From Chloroflexota bacterium (GTDB taxonomy: Bacteria > Chloroflexota > Anaerolineae > SpSt-313): 64,000 bases of DNA. The position numbers and the translations under genes are program-made. The stretch is taken from NCBI GenBank assembly GCA_029553955.1, contig JAKPJZ010000119.1:62001-126000 (forward strand), given 5' to 3'. Below the pieces are notes generated by a model, which did not search any database, was not told the DNA's origin, and saw only the letters and a program-made list of their open reading frames with translations. Positions 51,924-59,368 of this stretch are shown here, piece after piece; position 1 is the first letter of the stretch; each line of letters starts with the position of its first letter.

Positions 51924-52703
51924 CTACTTCCACCTCGTCAGAATCGCCTCGCGCTGGAACAGGCGCACGGCCACGCGCAGTATCACCACATCGAGCACGG
52001 CGACGATGGCCGCGCCGGCCACAAAGGTCCACACGTTCATGGCGATGACGCCGAACATCATGGCCATGCCCACACCGATCAGCGGCACCAGGAAGAGCGC
52101 CGACCACTGTTGCGCCGAGCGCGGGTCGTTCATGCGCGAGGAGGCGATGATGCCCACCAGCACCGAGAGCACGGCAAAGAGCGGCCCCAGGAAGGCGATC
52201 GATAGCACCCACATCGGGGTCAGGATCATGCTCATGACCACGTCCGATACCAAGAAGCGCGCGCCAATGACAAACAGGATGAACGACAGCCAGCCGGCGA
52301 TGACCGGCGGCACGACGGCGGCCACGGCCTTGCCTAGGAGCAGCTCCCAGGTGCGCACCGGCGTGGCCAACAGCGGCTCGAGGCTGCGCGAGAGCTTTTC
52401 GCCGATGACCGAGTAGGCCGCGATGTAGATGGGCAACGCCACCGGCGCGATCAGAAAGTAGATCATGAACTGGTTGACCATCATGATCATGATAGCGTCG
52501 ACGGGGTCGTACATCGTCAGGTAGCCGGGAATGTCGCCGTTCGAGCTCAGCGTGCCGGTGCGCAGCAGTTCGAGGCGCATAAAGAAAAAGACCGCCAGCG
52601 AGATGACCGTCATGAGCAGGGGCAGCAGCACCAGGCTCCAAAAGACACTCTTGTTCTTGACGATCTCATCCCATTCTTTGCTGATGATGGTGCGCACCCT
52701 CAT
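51924..52703 (-). CDS. ABC-2 type permease (NatB-like)
   Basis: A 259-residue permease: cytoplasmic N-terminus MRVRTIISKEWDEIVKNKSV, a first helix, an extracytoplasmic loop, then five helices. The segment EKLSRSLEPLLATPVRTWELLLGK (about residues 125-148, shown here as its landmarks EKLSRSLEPLL and PVRTWELLLGK) is the hallmark of ABC-2/NatB permeases. Its ATG overlaps the ATPase stop by four bases. Substrate is unknown; sodium, lipids or drugs are possible. Confidence 0.85.
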   Translation of the reverse strand: MRVRTIISKEWDEIVKNKSVFWSLVLLPLLMTVISLAVFFFMRLELLRTGTLSSNGDIPGYLTMYDPVDAIMIMMVNQFMIYFLIAPVALPIYIAAYSVIGEKLSRSLEPLLATPVRTWELLLGKAVAAVVPPVIAGWLSFILFVIGARFLVSDVVMSMILTPMWVLSIAFLGPLFAVLSVLVGIIASSRMNDPRSAQQWSALFLVPLIGVGMAMMFGVIAMNVWTFVAGAAIVAVLDVVILRVAVRLFQREAILTRWK

Positions 52704-53623
52704 GCCGTCTTCTCCTCTTCCATCAGGCTGAGGTAGACATCTTCGAGCGAGTGGCGCAGCTCGGTCACCGCCTGCACCTCAGCGCCCAGGCCCACCAGCC
52801 GGCTGACCAGGGTGGGGTTTTGCGCGTCGGGGTCCGTGAGGTCCACGGTCAACTGCCCGTCGCCCTGCTCCACGCCATGCACAAAGGGCAGGGCGCACAC
52901 CGCCGCGGCCATCTCGGGCGTCAGGTTGCGCGCGCGCACCACAGTGCTCCGCCCGAAGAGGCGCCGGCGCAGGTTCTCGGGCGTGTCGAGCGCGATCAGG
53001 CGCGTGCGCATGACGGCGATGCGGTCGCACAGGCGCTCGGCCTCGTCGAGGTTGTGCGTGCAGAGAAAGACGGTGCGCCCCTCGCGGCTGAGCTCGGCGA
53101 CAAAGTCGCGCACCGTCTTGGCCGCCTGCGGGTCCAGCGCCGCCGTAGGCTCGTCGAGAAAGAGCACCGGCGGCTCGTGCAACAGCGCGCGCACCAGCGC
53201 CAGCTTTTGGCGCATGCCCTTGGAAAAGCCGCCCACGGGCCGGTCGCGCTGCTCCCAGAGATCGAGCAACTGCAAGTAGCGCTTGATCTGCTCGGCGCGG
53301 CGCGCTGCGGGCATGCCGTAGAGGCGCGCAAAGATGTCGAGGTTGCGCTCGGCGCTCAGCCGGTCGTAGAGCCCGGGCGACTCGGTGAGGATGCCCACCG
53401 AAGCGCGCACCGCGTCCTGCTCGGCGTCGATGGGGTGGCCGTTGACCCAGGCCCGGCCCGCGGTCGGCGCGATCAGGCAGGTGAGCATGCGCATGGTGGT
53501 CGTCTTGCCGGCCCCGTTGGGCCCGAGGAAGCCAAAGACCTCGCCCTCATGGATCTCGAGGTCGAGGCCTTCGACCGCCGGGCGGCCGTCAAAATGTCTC
53601 GTCAGGCCTTCCGTACGGATCAT
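52700..53623 (-). CDS. ABC transporter ATP-binding protein (NatA/CcmA-like)
   Basis: A 307-residue ATPase: Walker A GFLGPNGAGKTTTMRML (about residue 40), Q-loop region SVGILTESPGLYDRL, signature GGFSKGMRQKL in place of LSGGQ, Walker B VLFLDEPTAALDP, H-loop FLCTHNLDEAERL. The C-terminal 90 residues are the extra domain of exporters of this class. ATG 53623 follows GGAGTAGCG and lies just after the stop of the 53626 gene. It overlaps the permease gene by four bases, so the pair is one exporter. Confidence 0.92.
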   Translation of the reverse strand: MIRTEGLTRHFDGRPAVEGLDLEIHEGEVFGFLGPNGAGKTTTMRMLTCLIAPTAGRAWVNGHPIDAEQDAVRASVGILTESPGLYDRLSAERNLDIFARLYGMPAARRAEQIKRYLQLLDLWEQRDRPVGGFSKGMRQKLALVRALLHEPPVLFLDEPTAALDPQAAKTVRDFVAELSREGRTVFLCTHNLDEAERLCDRIAVMRTRLIALDTPENLRRRLFGRSTVVRARNLTPEMAAAVCALPFVHGVEQGDGQLTVDLTDPDAQNPTLVSRLVGLGAEVQAVTELRHSLEDVYLSLMEEEKTA

Positions 53624-53625
53624 CG

Positions 53626-54498
53626 CTACTCCAGCCGTCCCTTCTTCGAGCGGCGCATATTCATCACCAAGAGCACCACACCCGCCGCGATCAGGGCCAG
53701 CGGCCAAAAGGCGCGCGCGACCAGCGAGTCGCCGGCGACGAACAGCACCAGGGCGCCAAAGCCCAGCAGCGCCAGCGACGGAATCCACGCCCAGTCGAGC
53801 GGGCGCTCGGGGCTGCGCAGCAGGTAGAGCACGCCAAAGGTCACACCCAACCCCAGGAAAAGCGCCGCGCCGGCCAGCTCCTCGGCGCCCAGGCCGCTCA
53901 AGACAATCACCGCGGCCAGGCTGAACAGCGCCCCGGCGGGGATCAACGTCCACCAATTGTGGCGCTTGCCGTCGATCTCGGCAAAGTAGAGCGCCGCGAA
54001 GACCAGGCCCAGCCCCAGGAAAAAGACCGCGCCGGCCAACTCGCCGCTGGCCAGGCCGCTCAGAAGCACCAGCGCCGTCAGCGCGAGCATCGCCCCGCCG
54101 GGGATCAGCGCCCACCAGTTCTGGCGCCGGTCGAGCAGGTAGATGGCGGCAAAGGCGGCGGCCAGGCAGAGGAAGATGGGCGTGCCGGTCACCTCGTCGG
54201 GCACCACGCGAGAGACGCCCAAGAGCAACGTGGCGCCGCTCCCCACGAGCGCCAAGCCGGGGATCAGCGGCCACCAGTGCATGCGGCCGGCGAAATACGC
54301 CAGCAGGAAAACCAGGCCGCCGGCGATGAGGAGGAACCCCCACAAGAGCGGCGTCAGCGCCGGCGCCAGGCCCAGGTTCTGCAACAGAAACACCAGGCCC
54401 GCGCCCACGAGAAAGAGGGCGCCCACGACTTCGGCCCAGCGGCCGGGGCGTCGCACGCTTTTCCCGCCTGTGGTCTCGATGAACTGATCAGGCTTCAT
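53626..54498 (-). CDS. Membrane protein with repeated LiaF/DUF5668-like segments
   Basis: A 290-residue protein with about ten hydrophobic helices. It has three to four internal repeats: HWWPLIPGLALVGSGATLLLG, NWWALIPGGAMLALTALVLL and NWWTLIPAGALFSLAAVIVL, with SGLASGELAGAVFFLGLGLV and SGLGAEELAGAALFLGLGVT between them. Each Trp-Trp-x-Leu-Ile-Pro unit likely caps a helical hairpin. The region resembles LiaI/LiaF-type sensor membranes. It starts the operon with the ABC exporter and MFS pump, so a role in sensing membrane stress is a reasonable guess. Confidence 0.7.
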   Translation of the reverse strand: MKPDQFIETTGGKSVRRPGRWAEVVGALFLVGAGLVFLLQNLGLAPALTPLLWGFLLIAGGLVFLLAYFAGRMHWWPLIPGLALVGSGATLLLGVSRVVPDEVTGTPIFLCLAAAFAAIYLLDRRQNWWALIPGGAMLALTALVLLSGLASGELAGAVFFLGLGLVFAALYFAEIDGKRHNWWTLIPAGALFSLAAVIVLSGLGAEELAGAALFLGLGVTFGVLYLLRSPERPLDWAWIPSLALLGFGALVLFVAGDSLVARAFWPLALIAAGVVLLVMNMRRSKKGRLE

Positions 54499-54609
54499 GA
54501 CTGCTTCTCCTTGAATGAAGGCGACTGCAACGACAGTGATCTACTCAGTACTACGAACGAGCGGACCCTGCGGTTCCGCGGCGCCGCTCTGCACTTGTCT
54601 GATGCGCCC

Positions 54610-54615
54610 ATTATA
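54610..54615 (-). promoter_or_regulatory. Extended -10 promoter of the exporter operon
   Basis: On the minus strand TGTGGTATAAT, with TATAAT at 54610-54615 and no convincing -35. It lies about 112 bases upstream of the ATG at 54498. Confidence 0.5.
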
Positions 54616-54664
54616 CCACAATCGGTCACGCCTGGTGCACAAACACTGCCCAAGTGCTCAGCCT

Positions 54665-54821
54665 GTCATTACGCGAACCCCAGGGTCTCGGAACCCTGTG
54701 CCATACAGATGACGTCGCACTGTAGCCGCGGCATCGTGCCGCGCAGAAGAATCTCGCGGCAACATGCCGCGGCTACGGTCCGGCGGCCTACGTCATGAGC
54801 AGCCGCCGACGAAGCAATCAC
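54665..54821. repeat. GTCATTGCGAG-family inverted repeat, copy 2
   Basis: Starts GTCATTACGCGAACCCCAGG and ends GACGAAGCAATCAC. The inner dyad GATGACGTCGCACTGTAGCC..GGCTACGGTCCGGCGGCCTA..ACGTCAT matches the copy at 16110-16266 nearly base for base. It lies in the 440-base divergent gap 54499-54938; no other gene is seen there. Confidence 0.82.
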
Positions 54822-54938
54822 TACCATTTGCATTTCACTGGCAGTTGCGCTACTATTATTGTCGACCATCATACCCACTCAGACGCTCCGGACTGCGGCC
54901 TCTCGGGTGGCTCGTCTTAAGGAAGGTCCCTGTAAGCT

Positions 54939-55838
54939 GTGAGTGCTCAACAGTTCTTCTCTTGGGCCGGTGGCCCAATGACCGGTCTCTTGGGGTTGGG
55001 GTTGCGGACGGCCGCGGGCCTGGCCTTGAGCGCCGCCATCGCCTGGGCCGGCTACAAGCGCGAGTCGCTCTCGCGGAGCGGCCTGTGGGGCGCCATCGTC
55101 GTGGGCACGCTCATCTTCGGCCTGGGCGGCTGGGTGTGGGGCCTGCTCCTCATCGCCTTCTTTGTCACCTCCAGCGCGCTCAGCCACTACGGCTCGCGCC
55201 GCAAGCAATCGTTGGCCGAACATTTCGCCAAGACGGGCCGGCGCGACCTGGGCCAGACCCTGGCCAACGGCAGCCTGGGCGCTGCGTTGGCGGTGGCCAA
55301 CGCGCTCACCGGCGGCACGCATCCGCTGCTCTTCTTCGCCTTCACCGGCGCCCTGGCGGCGGTCAATGCCGATACCTGGGCGACCGAATTGGGCATCCTC
55401 AGCGGCGAACAGCCACGGCTCATCACCACCGGCGAGCCGGTGGAGTGGGGCACCTCTGGGGGCATCTCCTCGCTGGGCGCTCTGGCCTCGGTCGCCGGGG
55501 CGTGGACCATCGGCTTCCTGGCCCTGGCCTTTGGGATAGTGCAAGGCCGGCTCAGCGGCATGCCTGCAGGCCCACGCCTGGGCTGGCTGCCCCTGGTGGC
55601 GGCCTTTGCCGGCCTGGCCGGCTCGCTGCTCGACAGCCTGCTGGGCGCCACGGTGCAGGCCACCTACTATTGCCTGCACTGCGGCAAAGAGACCGAGCAG
55701 CCGCTGCACCGCTGCGGCCGGCAACCGATATTCCTGCGCGGCTGGCACTGGCTCGACAACGACTGGGTCAACTTTGTCACCTCGCTGGCGGGCGCGCTCG
55801 TCGCCACTGCCTTCGGCGCCCTGGTGCTCTACTTGTAG
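54939..55838 (+). CDS. DUF92 family membrane protein (phytol-phosphate-kinase-like)
   Basis: A 299-residue protein with about six to seven helices. Family landmarks are AWAGYKRESLSRSGLWGAIV, FFVTSSALSHYGSRRK, and AAVNADTWATELGILSGEQP (about residue 145), then GTSGGISSLG. A CxxC-containing loop (YYCLHCGKETEQPL) precedes the last helix with NFVTSLAGAL. In plants the relative VTE6 phosphorylates phytyl phosphate; bacterial functions are not settled. GTG 54939 follows AAGGAAGG. The TAG stop lies inside the 82-bp palindrome that follows. Confidence 0.85.
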   Translation: MSAQQFFSWAGGPMTGLLGLGLRTAAGLALSAAIAWAGYKRESLSRSGLWGAIVVGTLIFGLGGWVWGLLLIAFFVTSSALSHYGSRRKQSLAEHFAKTGRRDLGQTLANGSLGAALAVANALTGGTHPLLFFAFTGALAAVNADTWATELGILSGEQPRLITTGEPVEWGTSGGISSLGALASVAGAWTIGFLALAFGIVQGRLSGMPAGPRLGWLPLVAAFAGLAGSLLDSLLGATVQATYYCLHCGKETEQPLHRCGRQPIFLRGWHWLDNDWVNFVTSLAGALVATAFGALVLYL

Positions 55839-55916
55839 TGGGTATTGTGGGTAAGCGGGCGTCGTTGGCCACCCGCGGGTGGCCAACGACGCCCGCTTAC
55901 CCACAATACCCACTAC
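55835..55916. repeat. Perfect 82-bp loop-less palindrome overlapping a stop codon
   Basis: Arms 55835-55875 and 55876-55916 are exact complements; outer GTAGTGGGTATTGTGGG, CCGCGG dyad. The DUF92 stop codon TAG (55836-55838) is part of the left arm, so the hairpin begins at the last codon. Confidence 0.9.
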
Positions 55917-56002
55917 CACTTGTATGGAACCTTTCCCACGGAGAATGCGTCTATGGGGCAGATCGATCCGTCTCTCGCCACTCCATCCATGGGAGGAAGA
56001 TC

Positions 56003-56749
56003 ATGGCCCAACCCAGACGTGTGCTCCATCTCCTGCTTCCTGCTGTGCTCATCAGCGCCGCGCTCGTCGTGAGCGGCTGCGCGCCCGCGCTGGCCCAGAC
56101 GCCACAGCAGCCCGCCGGCCGCGCGCTCACCGTCAGCGGCCAGGGCACGGTGTCGGTCAAGCCCGACCTGGCGCTGGCCAGCCTCGGTGTCGAGACCTTG
56201 GCGGGCACCGTGGCCGAGGCCTCGCAAAAGAACAACGCCACCATGGCCGCCATCATGGCCAAGCTGGCCGAGCTCAAAATCCCCGACAAGGATATCCAGA
56301 CCTCCGGCTTTAGCATCAACAGCTTTAGCGACGGCATGCCCAGGGCCGCGAGCGACGGCGGCACGGGCACGCAGTACCGTGTCTCCAACATGGTGCAGGT
56401 CAAGATCCGCGAGATCGAGCAGGTGAGCGCGGTGCTCGACGGGGTGATCAGCGCCGGCGCGAACCAGGTGTATGGGGTGAACTTTACCGTCGAGGACCCG
56501 AACGCGCTCCAGAGTGAGGCGCGCGCCAAGGCCGTGGAGGATGCCGCACAGCGGGCCGCCGCCCTGGCCAAGCTGGCCAAGGTGCAACTGGGCCAGGTGA
56601 TGGCCGTCATCGAGGGAGGCGGCAGCAGCCCCATCTTTGGCGGGGGCGTCGTCTACGGCAGGGGTGCGGCCGCCGCCGACAGCACGCCCATGAGCCCCGG
56701 TGAGGTTGAGGTCTCCTACCAGGTGCAGGTCACCTACGCCATCCAGTAA
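56003..56749 (+). CDS. SIMPL (DUF541) domain lipoprotein
   Basis: A 248-residue exported protein. Signal peptide with lipobox VVSGC (Cys about residue 26), then one SIMPL/DUF541 domain: RALTVSGQGTVSVKPDLALA, the long helix with EASQKNNATMAAIMAKLAEL, KDIQTSGFSINS, YRVSNMVQVKIREIEQ, and EARAKAVEDAAQRAAALAKL. SIMPL proteins form ring-like assemblies and several are linked to oxidative-stress tolerance; biochemical function is unclear. ATG 56003 follows GGGAGGAAG. Confidence 0.88.
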   Translation: MAQPRRVLHLLLPAVLISAALVVSGCAPALAQTPQQPAGRALTVSGQGTVSVKPDLALASLGVETLAGTVAEASQKNNATMAAIMAKLAELKIPDKDIQTSGFSINSFSDGMPRAASDGGTGTQYRVSNMVQVKIREIEQVSAVLDGVISAGANQVYGVNFTVEDPNALQSEARAKAVEDAAQRAAALAKLAKVQLGQVMAVIEGGGSSPIFGGGVVYGRGAAAADSTPMSPGEVEVSYQVQVTYAIQ

Positions 56750-56760
56750 CGTCACCAGCG

Positions 56761-56880
56761 GGCAACCGGCTCACGCGCTCCGCACCAGCCCGGTATGGGC
56801 CCTTTTGGGGGTTTTGGCGGGTTGGTTGGCCCTGGCGCGCCCGCGGGCGCGCCAGGGCCAACCAACCCGCCAAAACCCCC
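56761..56880 (+). repeat. Palindrome-cored repeat element, copy G (perfect 74-bp core)
   Basis: The core 56807-56880 is a perfect 74-bp palindrome (GGGGGTTTTGGCGGGTTGG outer arm, CCGCGG dyad). The left module 56761-56806 carries GGCAACCGGCTCACGCGCTC and CGCACCAGCCCGGTATGGGC, matching copies B, C and E. It lies between convergent genes; no right module. Confidence 0.82.
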
Positions 56881-56894
56881 GGCACTGGAAGCAT

Positions 56895-57677
56895 TTAGGC
56901 CACGCGACCGCCGGGGATGGGTGGGCCGCCGGCATAGACCTCCTGCACCGCGATGGCGCCGTCGCCCAGCCAGCGCCCCTTGGCCTGATAGGAGATCGCG
57001 TCGAGGGTGAGGACGTTGGCCGCCACCGCCGCGCCGTTCGCCGGCAGGCGCCCGGCGTTGCGGCAGACGAGCGCGCTCGCCCCCGCCGGCTGCAGCGAGA
57101 GGGCCGGCGCGACCGTCGGGTAGCCGTCATCGCCCGTCCAGGCCAACACCTTGAGCGCGGCCATGCGGCCGAGCTCGCGCCGCGCCGCGAGGGGCATGGT
57201 GACGCCGCCCGCGGCCGCACGCGCCGCACGCCCCGCCGCCAGCCGGGCCAGCAAGAACCCCCACACCACCTGCAGGCGCGAGATGCGAAAGGCAGCCTCC
57301 ACTGCGCGCACGCGGATCACACCGGCATCGCGGATGCCGGTGTAGGCGTTGTAGCGCAGCAGAGGGCTGGCCATCTGCGCCTCGTAGTAGGGGCCGCTGC
57401 GCTGGAACTCGACCAGGTCGCCCGTGAGCGCCCAGCCCTGCAGCTCCTGCGTCATCACCAGGATGCCCAGCCGCGCGTCTTCTTTGAGGTTGCGGATGCT
57501 CTTGCGCAGCAAGAAATTGCCAAAGAAGAGCGTATCCGCCGCGTCAGCCGCGGGCAGCAGCGACACCACCGGCACCACATTCGGCACCCCCGCCGCACTC
57601 CGCGTCGCCAGGAACTTGGGCGTCATCGCCCCATTCAGCGCATCCAACAAGCCGGGCATCTGCTGCACTAAAGACAT
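56895..57677 (-). CDS. FMN-binding split-barrel protein (pyridoxamine-phosphate-oxidase-like)
   Basis: A 260-residue protein. The N-terminal half fits a PNPOx/flavin-reductase split barrel: TPKFLATRSAAGVPNVVPVV (about residues 18-38), FFGNFLLRKSIRNLKEDARLG, MTQELQGWALTGDLVEFQRS. The C-terminal half (LAWTGDDGYPTVAPALSLQP, LVCRNAGRLPANGAAVAAN) looks like a second, diverged barrel. Flavin or heme/F420 binding is likely; the substrate is unknown. ATG 57677 follows GGGAGGCGAGG. Gene ends converge with the SIMPL gene across palindrome G. Confidence 0.7.
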   Translation of the reverse strand: MSLVQQMPGLLDALNGAMTPKFLATRSAAGVPNVVPVVSLLPAADAADTLFFGNFLLRKSIRNLKEDARLGILVMTQELQGWALTGDLVEFQRSGPYYEAQMASPLLRYNAYTGIRDAGVIRVRAVEAAFRISRLQVVWGFLLARLAAGRAARAAAGGVTMPLAARRELGRMAALKVLAWTGDDGYPTVAPALSLQPAGASALVCRNAGRLPANGAAVAANVLTLDAISYQAKGRWLGDGAIAVQEVYAGGPPIPGGRVA

Positions 57678-57702
57678 GCCTCGCCTCCCAACTGGGAACA
57701 CT

Positions 57703-58173
57703 TCACCGCGAAGGACGCCAAGGGCGCGAAGGAGGCATAGGTCTCTTCTTCTGCTCTCCCCCTGCGTGCCTGGCGCTCGTGCACGGGAAACCCGGACCCT
57801 CGAGATTGTTGACCACTCGAGTGATGCCATTCTTCATTAGCAGGACGTTCCAGTTCAGCAAGCCAAGGTGGCAGTCTCGCAGCTTCATGTAGGTCAGGAG
57901 TTGGGCACCGTAAATGGGAAGGACGCGATCGACGGCCTTGTTCTCGATCATGATCAGCCTCTCGATCCACATGTCGACCCTGTAGCCTACTTCTATTACC
58001 TGGCCGTCATACGCAATCGGCAGCCCCACCTCGCACTCCACCCGCAGACCACGCTTGCGGAGCTCATGAGCAAGGCAGGCCTGGTAGGCCGACTCGAGCA
58101 ATCCTGGGCCAAGTGAACGATGAACCTTGATGGCGGCATCGACGATGATCGTAGCACACTCTTCGATGTCCAT
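57703..58173 (-). CDS. GxxExxY protein (PD-(D/E)XK nuclease-like)
   Basis: A 156-residue member of the GxxExxY family, a PD-(D/E)XK-superfamily group with no assigned role. Family motif: IKVHRSLGPGLLESAYQACL (residues about 14-33), then VECEVGLPIAYDGQVI, GYRVDMWIERLIMIENKAVD (catalytic D and ExK region) and YMKLRDCHLGLLNWN. ATG 58173 follows AAGGAGGCGGAG. The C-terminal tail (KKRPMPPSRPWRPSR) and the stop codon are encoded by the repeat arm at 57705-57732. The whole gene lies between 28-bp terminal inverted repeats. Confidence 0.85.
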   Translation of the reverse strand: MDIEECATIIVDAAIKVHRSLGPGLLESAYQACLAHELRKRGLRVECEVGLPIAYDGQVIEVGYRVDMWIERLIMIENKAVDRVLPIYGAQLLTYMKLRDCHLGLLNWNVLLMKNGITRVVNNLEGPGFPCTSARHAGGEQKKRPMPPSRPWRPSR

Positions 58174-58309
58174 CTCCGCCTCCTTGGCGTTTCCCTCGAC
58201 ATGCTCTTCGCTCCGGCACACACACTCGCGCTCGATGCCCATAGTCAACAGGTCCACATGATCCCCGTTTCCCTAGCGTTCCCTTCGCGCCCTTGGCGCC
58301 CTTCGCGGT
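57705..58309. mobile_element. Putative mobile element: GxxExxY gene between ACCGC-AAGG terminal inverted repeats
   Basis: The left arm 57705-57732 and right arm 58282-58309 are inverted repeats of 28 bp with one mismatch; each reads ACCGCGAAGG plus two further GCGC/CCAAGG-type repeats. They bound 605 bp holding just the GxxExxY gene. Gene-less hairpins with the same arms occur five more times in the window (12709, 36702, 38912, 59266, 60570). Mobility is inferred, not shown. Confidence 0.55.
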
Positions 58310-58320
58310 TCAGTCGTTCC

Positions 58321-59247
58321 TCACTGCGTCGCGCCAGACCAGCGGGCGACGGGGACGAGGTCGACGGCGGCACGATGGATGGCTTCCATCTCCTCGCGCG
58401 CCATGAGCGGCGCCTGCTCGAGGGCGTAGGCGCGGCCCAGCCGGTGGTACTTGGGCCGGCCGAGGTTGGTGTAGGCGAGCAAGTCCCAGCGAGCGACGGT
58501 GGGCAGGCACTGGCGGATGAACTCGCCGATGGCGACAATGTTCTCTACGTCGGCGGTACAGCCTGGGATGACCGGCGTGCGCACCCACATGGGCACCCCG
58601 GCCGCCGCCAGCCGCCTGGCGTTGGCGAGGATCTGCTCGTTGCCCACGCCCGTGGCCGCGCGGTGGCGCTCGGGGTCCATGAGCTTGAGATCGTAGAGCA
58701 CCAGGTCGACCCAGGGCAGCACGCGCTCGTAGCGCGCCCAGGCCGGCGCCCCGCAGGTGTCGAGTGCCACGTGCAGGCCGGCCTCCTTGCAGCGGGGCAG
58801 CAGGCTGCAGAGGAAATCGCCTTGCAGCAGCGGCTCGCCGCCGCTCAAGGTGACGCCACCCGCCGAGGTTTCGTAGAAGGCACGGTCCTTCAGCAGTTCC
58901 TCGAGCAACGCTTCCACGCTCCAGGCGCGGCCGATCACCTCCAGCGCCCCTGTGGGGCAGGCCGCCGCGCAGGCGCCGCAGGCATCGCAGCGCGCGCGGT
59001 CGATCTGCATGCCCTGGGGCGTGAGCGCCAGCGCGTCGCTGGGGCAGGCGGCCAGGCAGTCGCGTGCGGCGATGCAGCGCACGTCGTGCCACACCAATTC
59101 CGGGCGCGCCTCCAGCCCCTCGGGGTTGTGGCACCAGGCGCAGCGCAGCGGGCAGCCCTTGAAAAAGGCCGTCGTGCGTATGCCCGGGCCGTCCTCGGTG
59201 CTAAAGCGCTGCACGTTGAACGTCATACCGACAACAGAAGTATCCAC
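58321..59247 (-). CDS. Glycyl-radical enzyme activating enzyme (radical SAM, PflA-like)
   Basis: A 308-residue radical SAM activase that installs the glycyl radical. The SAM cluster motif is FFKGCPLRCAWCHNPEG (C-x3-C-x2-C, about residue 33). A ferredoxin-like insert follows with RCDACGACAAACPTGAL and a degenerate partner RCIAARDCLAACPSDAL that has one Cys fewer than usual. SGGEPLLQ and KLMDPERHRAATGVGNEQIL are further landmarks. GTG 59247 follows GGAG; an ATG at 59226 has no ribosome site. Its substrate is presumably the glycyl-radical enzyme at 62169, two genes upstream. Confidence 0.9.
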   Translation of the reverse strand: MDTSVVGMTFNVQRFSTEDGPGIRTTAFFKGCPLRCAWCHNPEGLEARPELVWHDVRCIAARDCLAACPSDALALTPQGMQIDRARCDACGACAAACPTGALEVIGRAWSVEALLEELLKDRAFYETSAGGVTLSGGEPLLQGDFLCSLLPRCKEAGLHVALDTCGAPAWARYERVLPWVDLVLYDLKLMDPERHRAATGVGNEQILANARRLAAAGVPMWVRTPVIPGCTADVENIVAIGEFIRQCLPTVARWDLLAYTNLGRPKYHRLGRAYALEQAPLMAREEMEAIHRAAVDLVPVARWSGATQ

Positions 59248-59265
59248 CTACAACTCCGGAAGCTC

Positions 59266-59357
59266 AACCGCAAAGGCGCAAAGGATACACCAAGCATCTC
59301 TTGGGCGGAGTCTCTTATGCCTTTGCGTCCCCTTTGCGCCTTTGCGCCTTTGCGGTT
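59266..59357. repeat. ACCGC-AAGG hairpin family, copy 5
   Basis: AACCGCAAAGGCGCAAAGG faces CCTTTGCGCCTTTGCGGTT with extra CTTTGCG units in the right arm. It fills the gap between the M28 peptidase stop (59369) and the activase start, so it acts as a terminator or processing hairpin. Confidence 0.8.
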
Positions 59358-59368
59358 CCAATCGTCCT

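Noticed and set aside
52700-54343. Apparent 547-residue fusion of an N-terminal domain with the ABC ATPase
   Set aside because: The first ~240 codons are another frame of the repeat-containing membrane-protein gene; the ATPase starts at 53623 with its own ribosome site.
54764-56749. 661-codon frame joining a repeat region to the SIMPL protein
   Set aside because: Upstream of 56003 it is out of frame with the DUF92 gene and has no domain; SIMPL has its own signal peptide and ribosome site.
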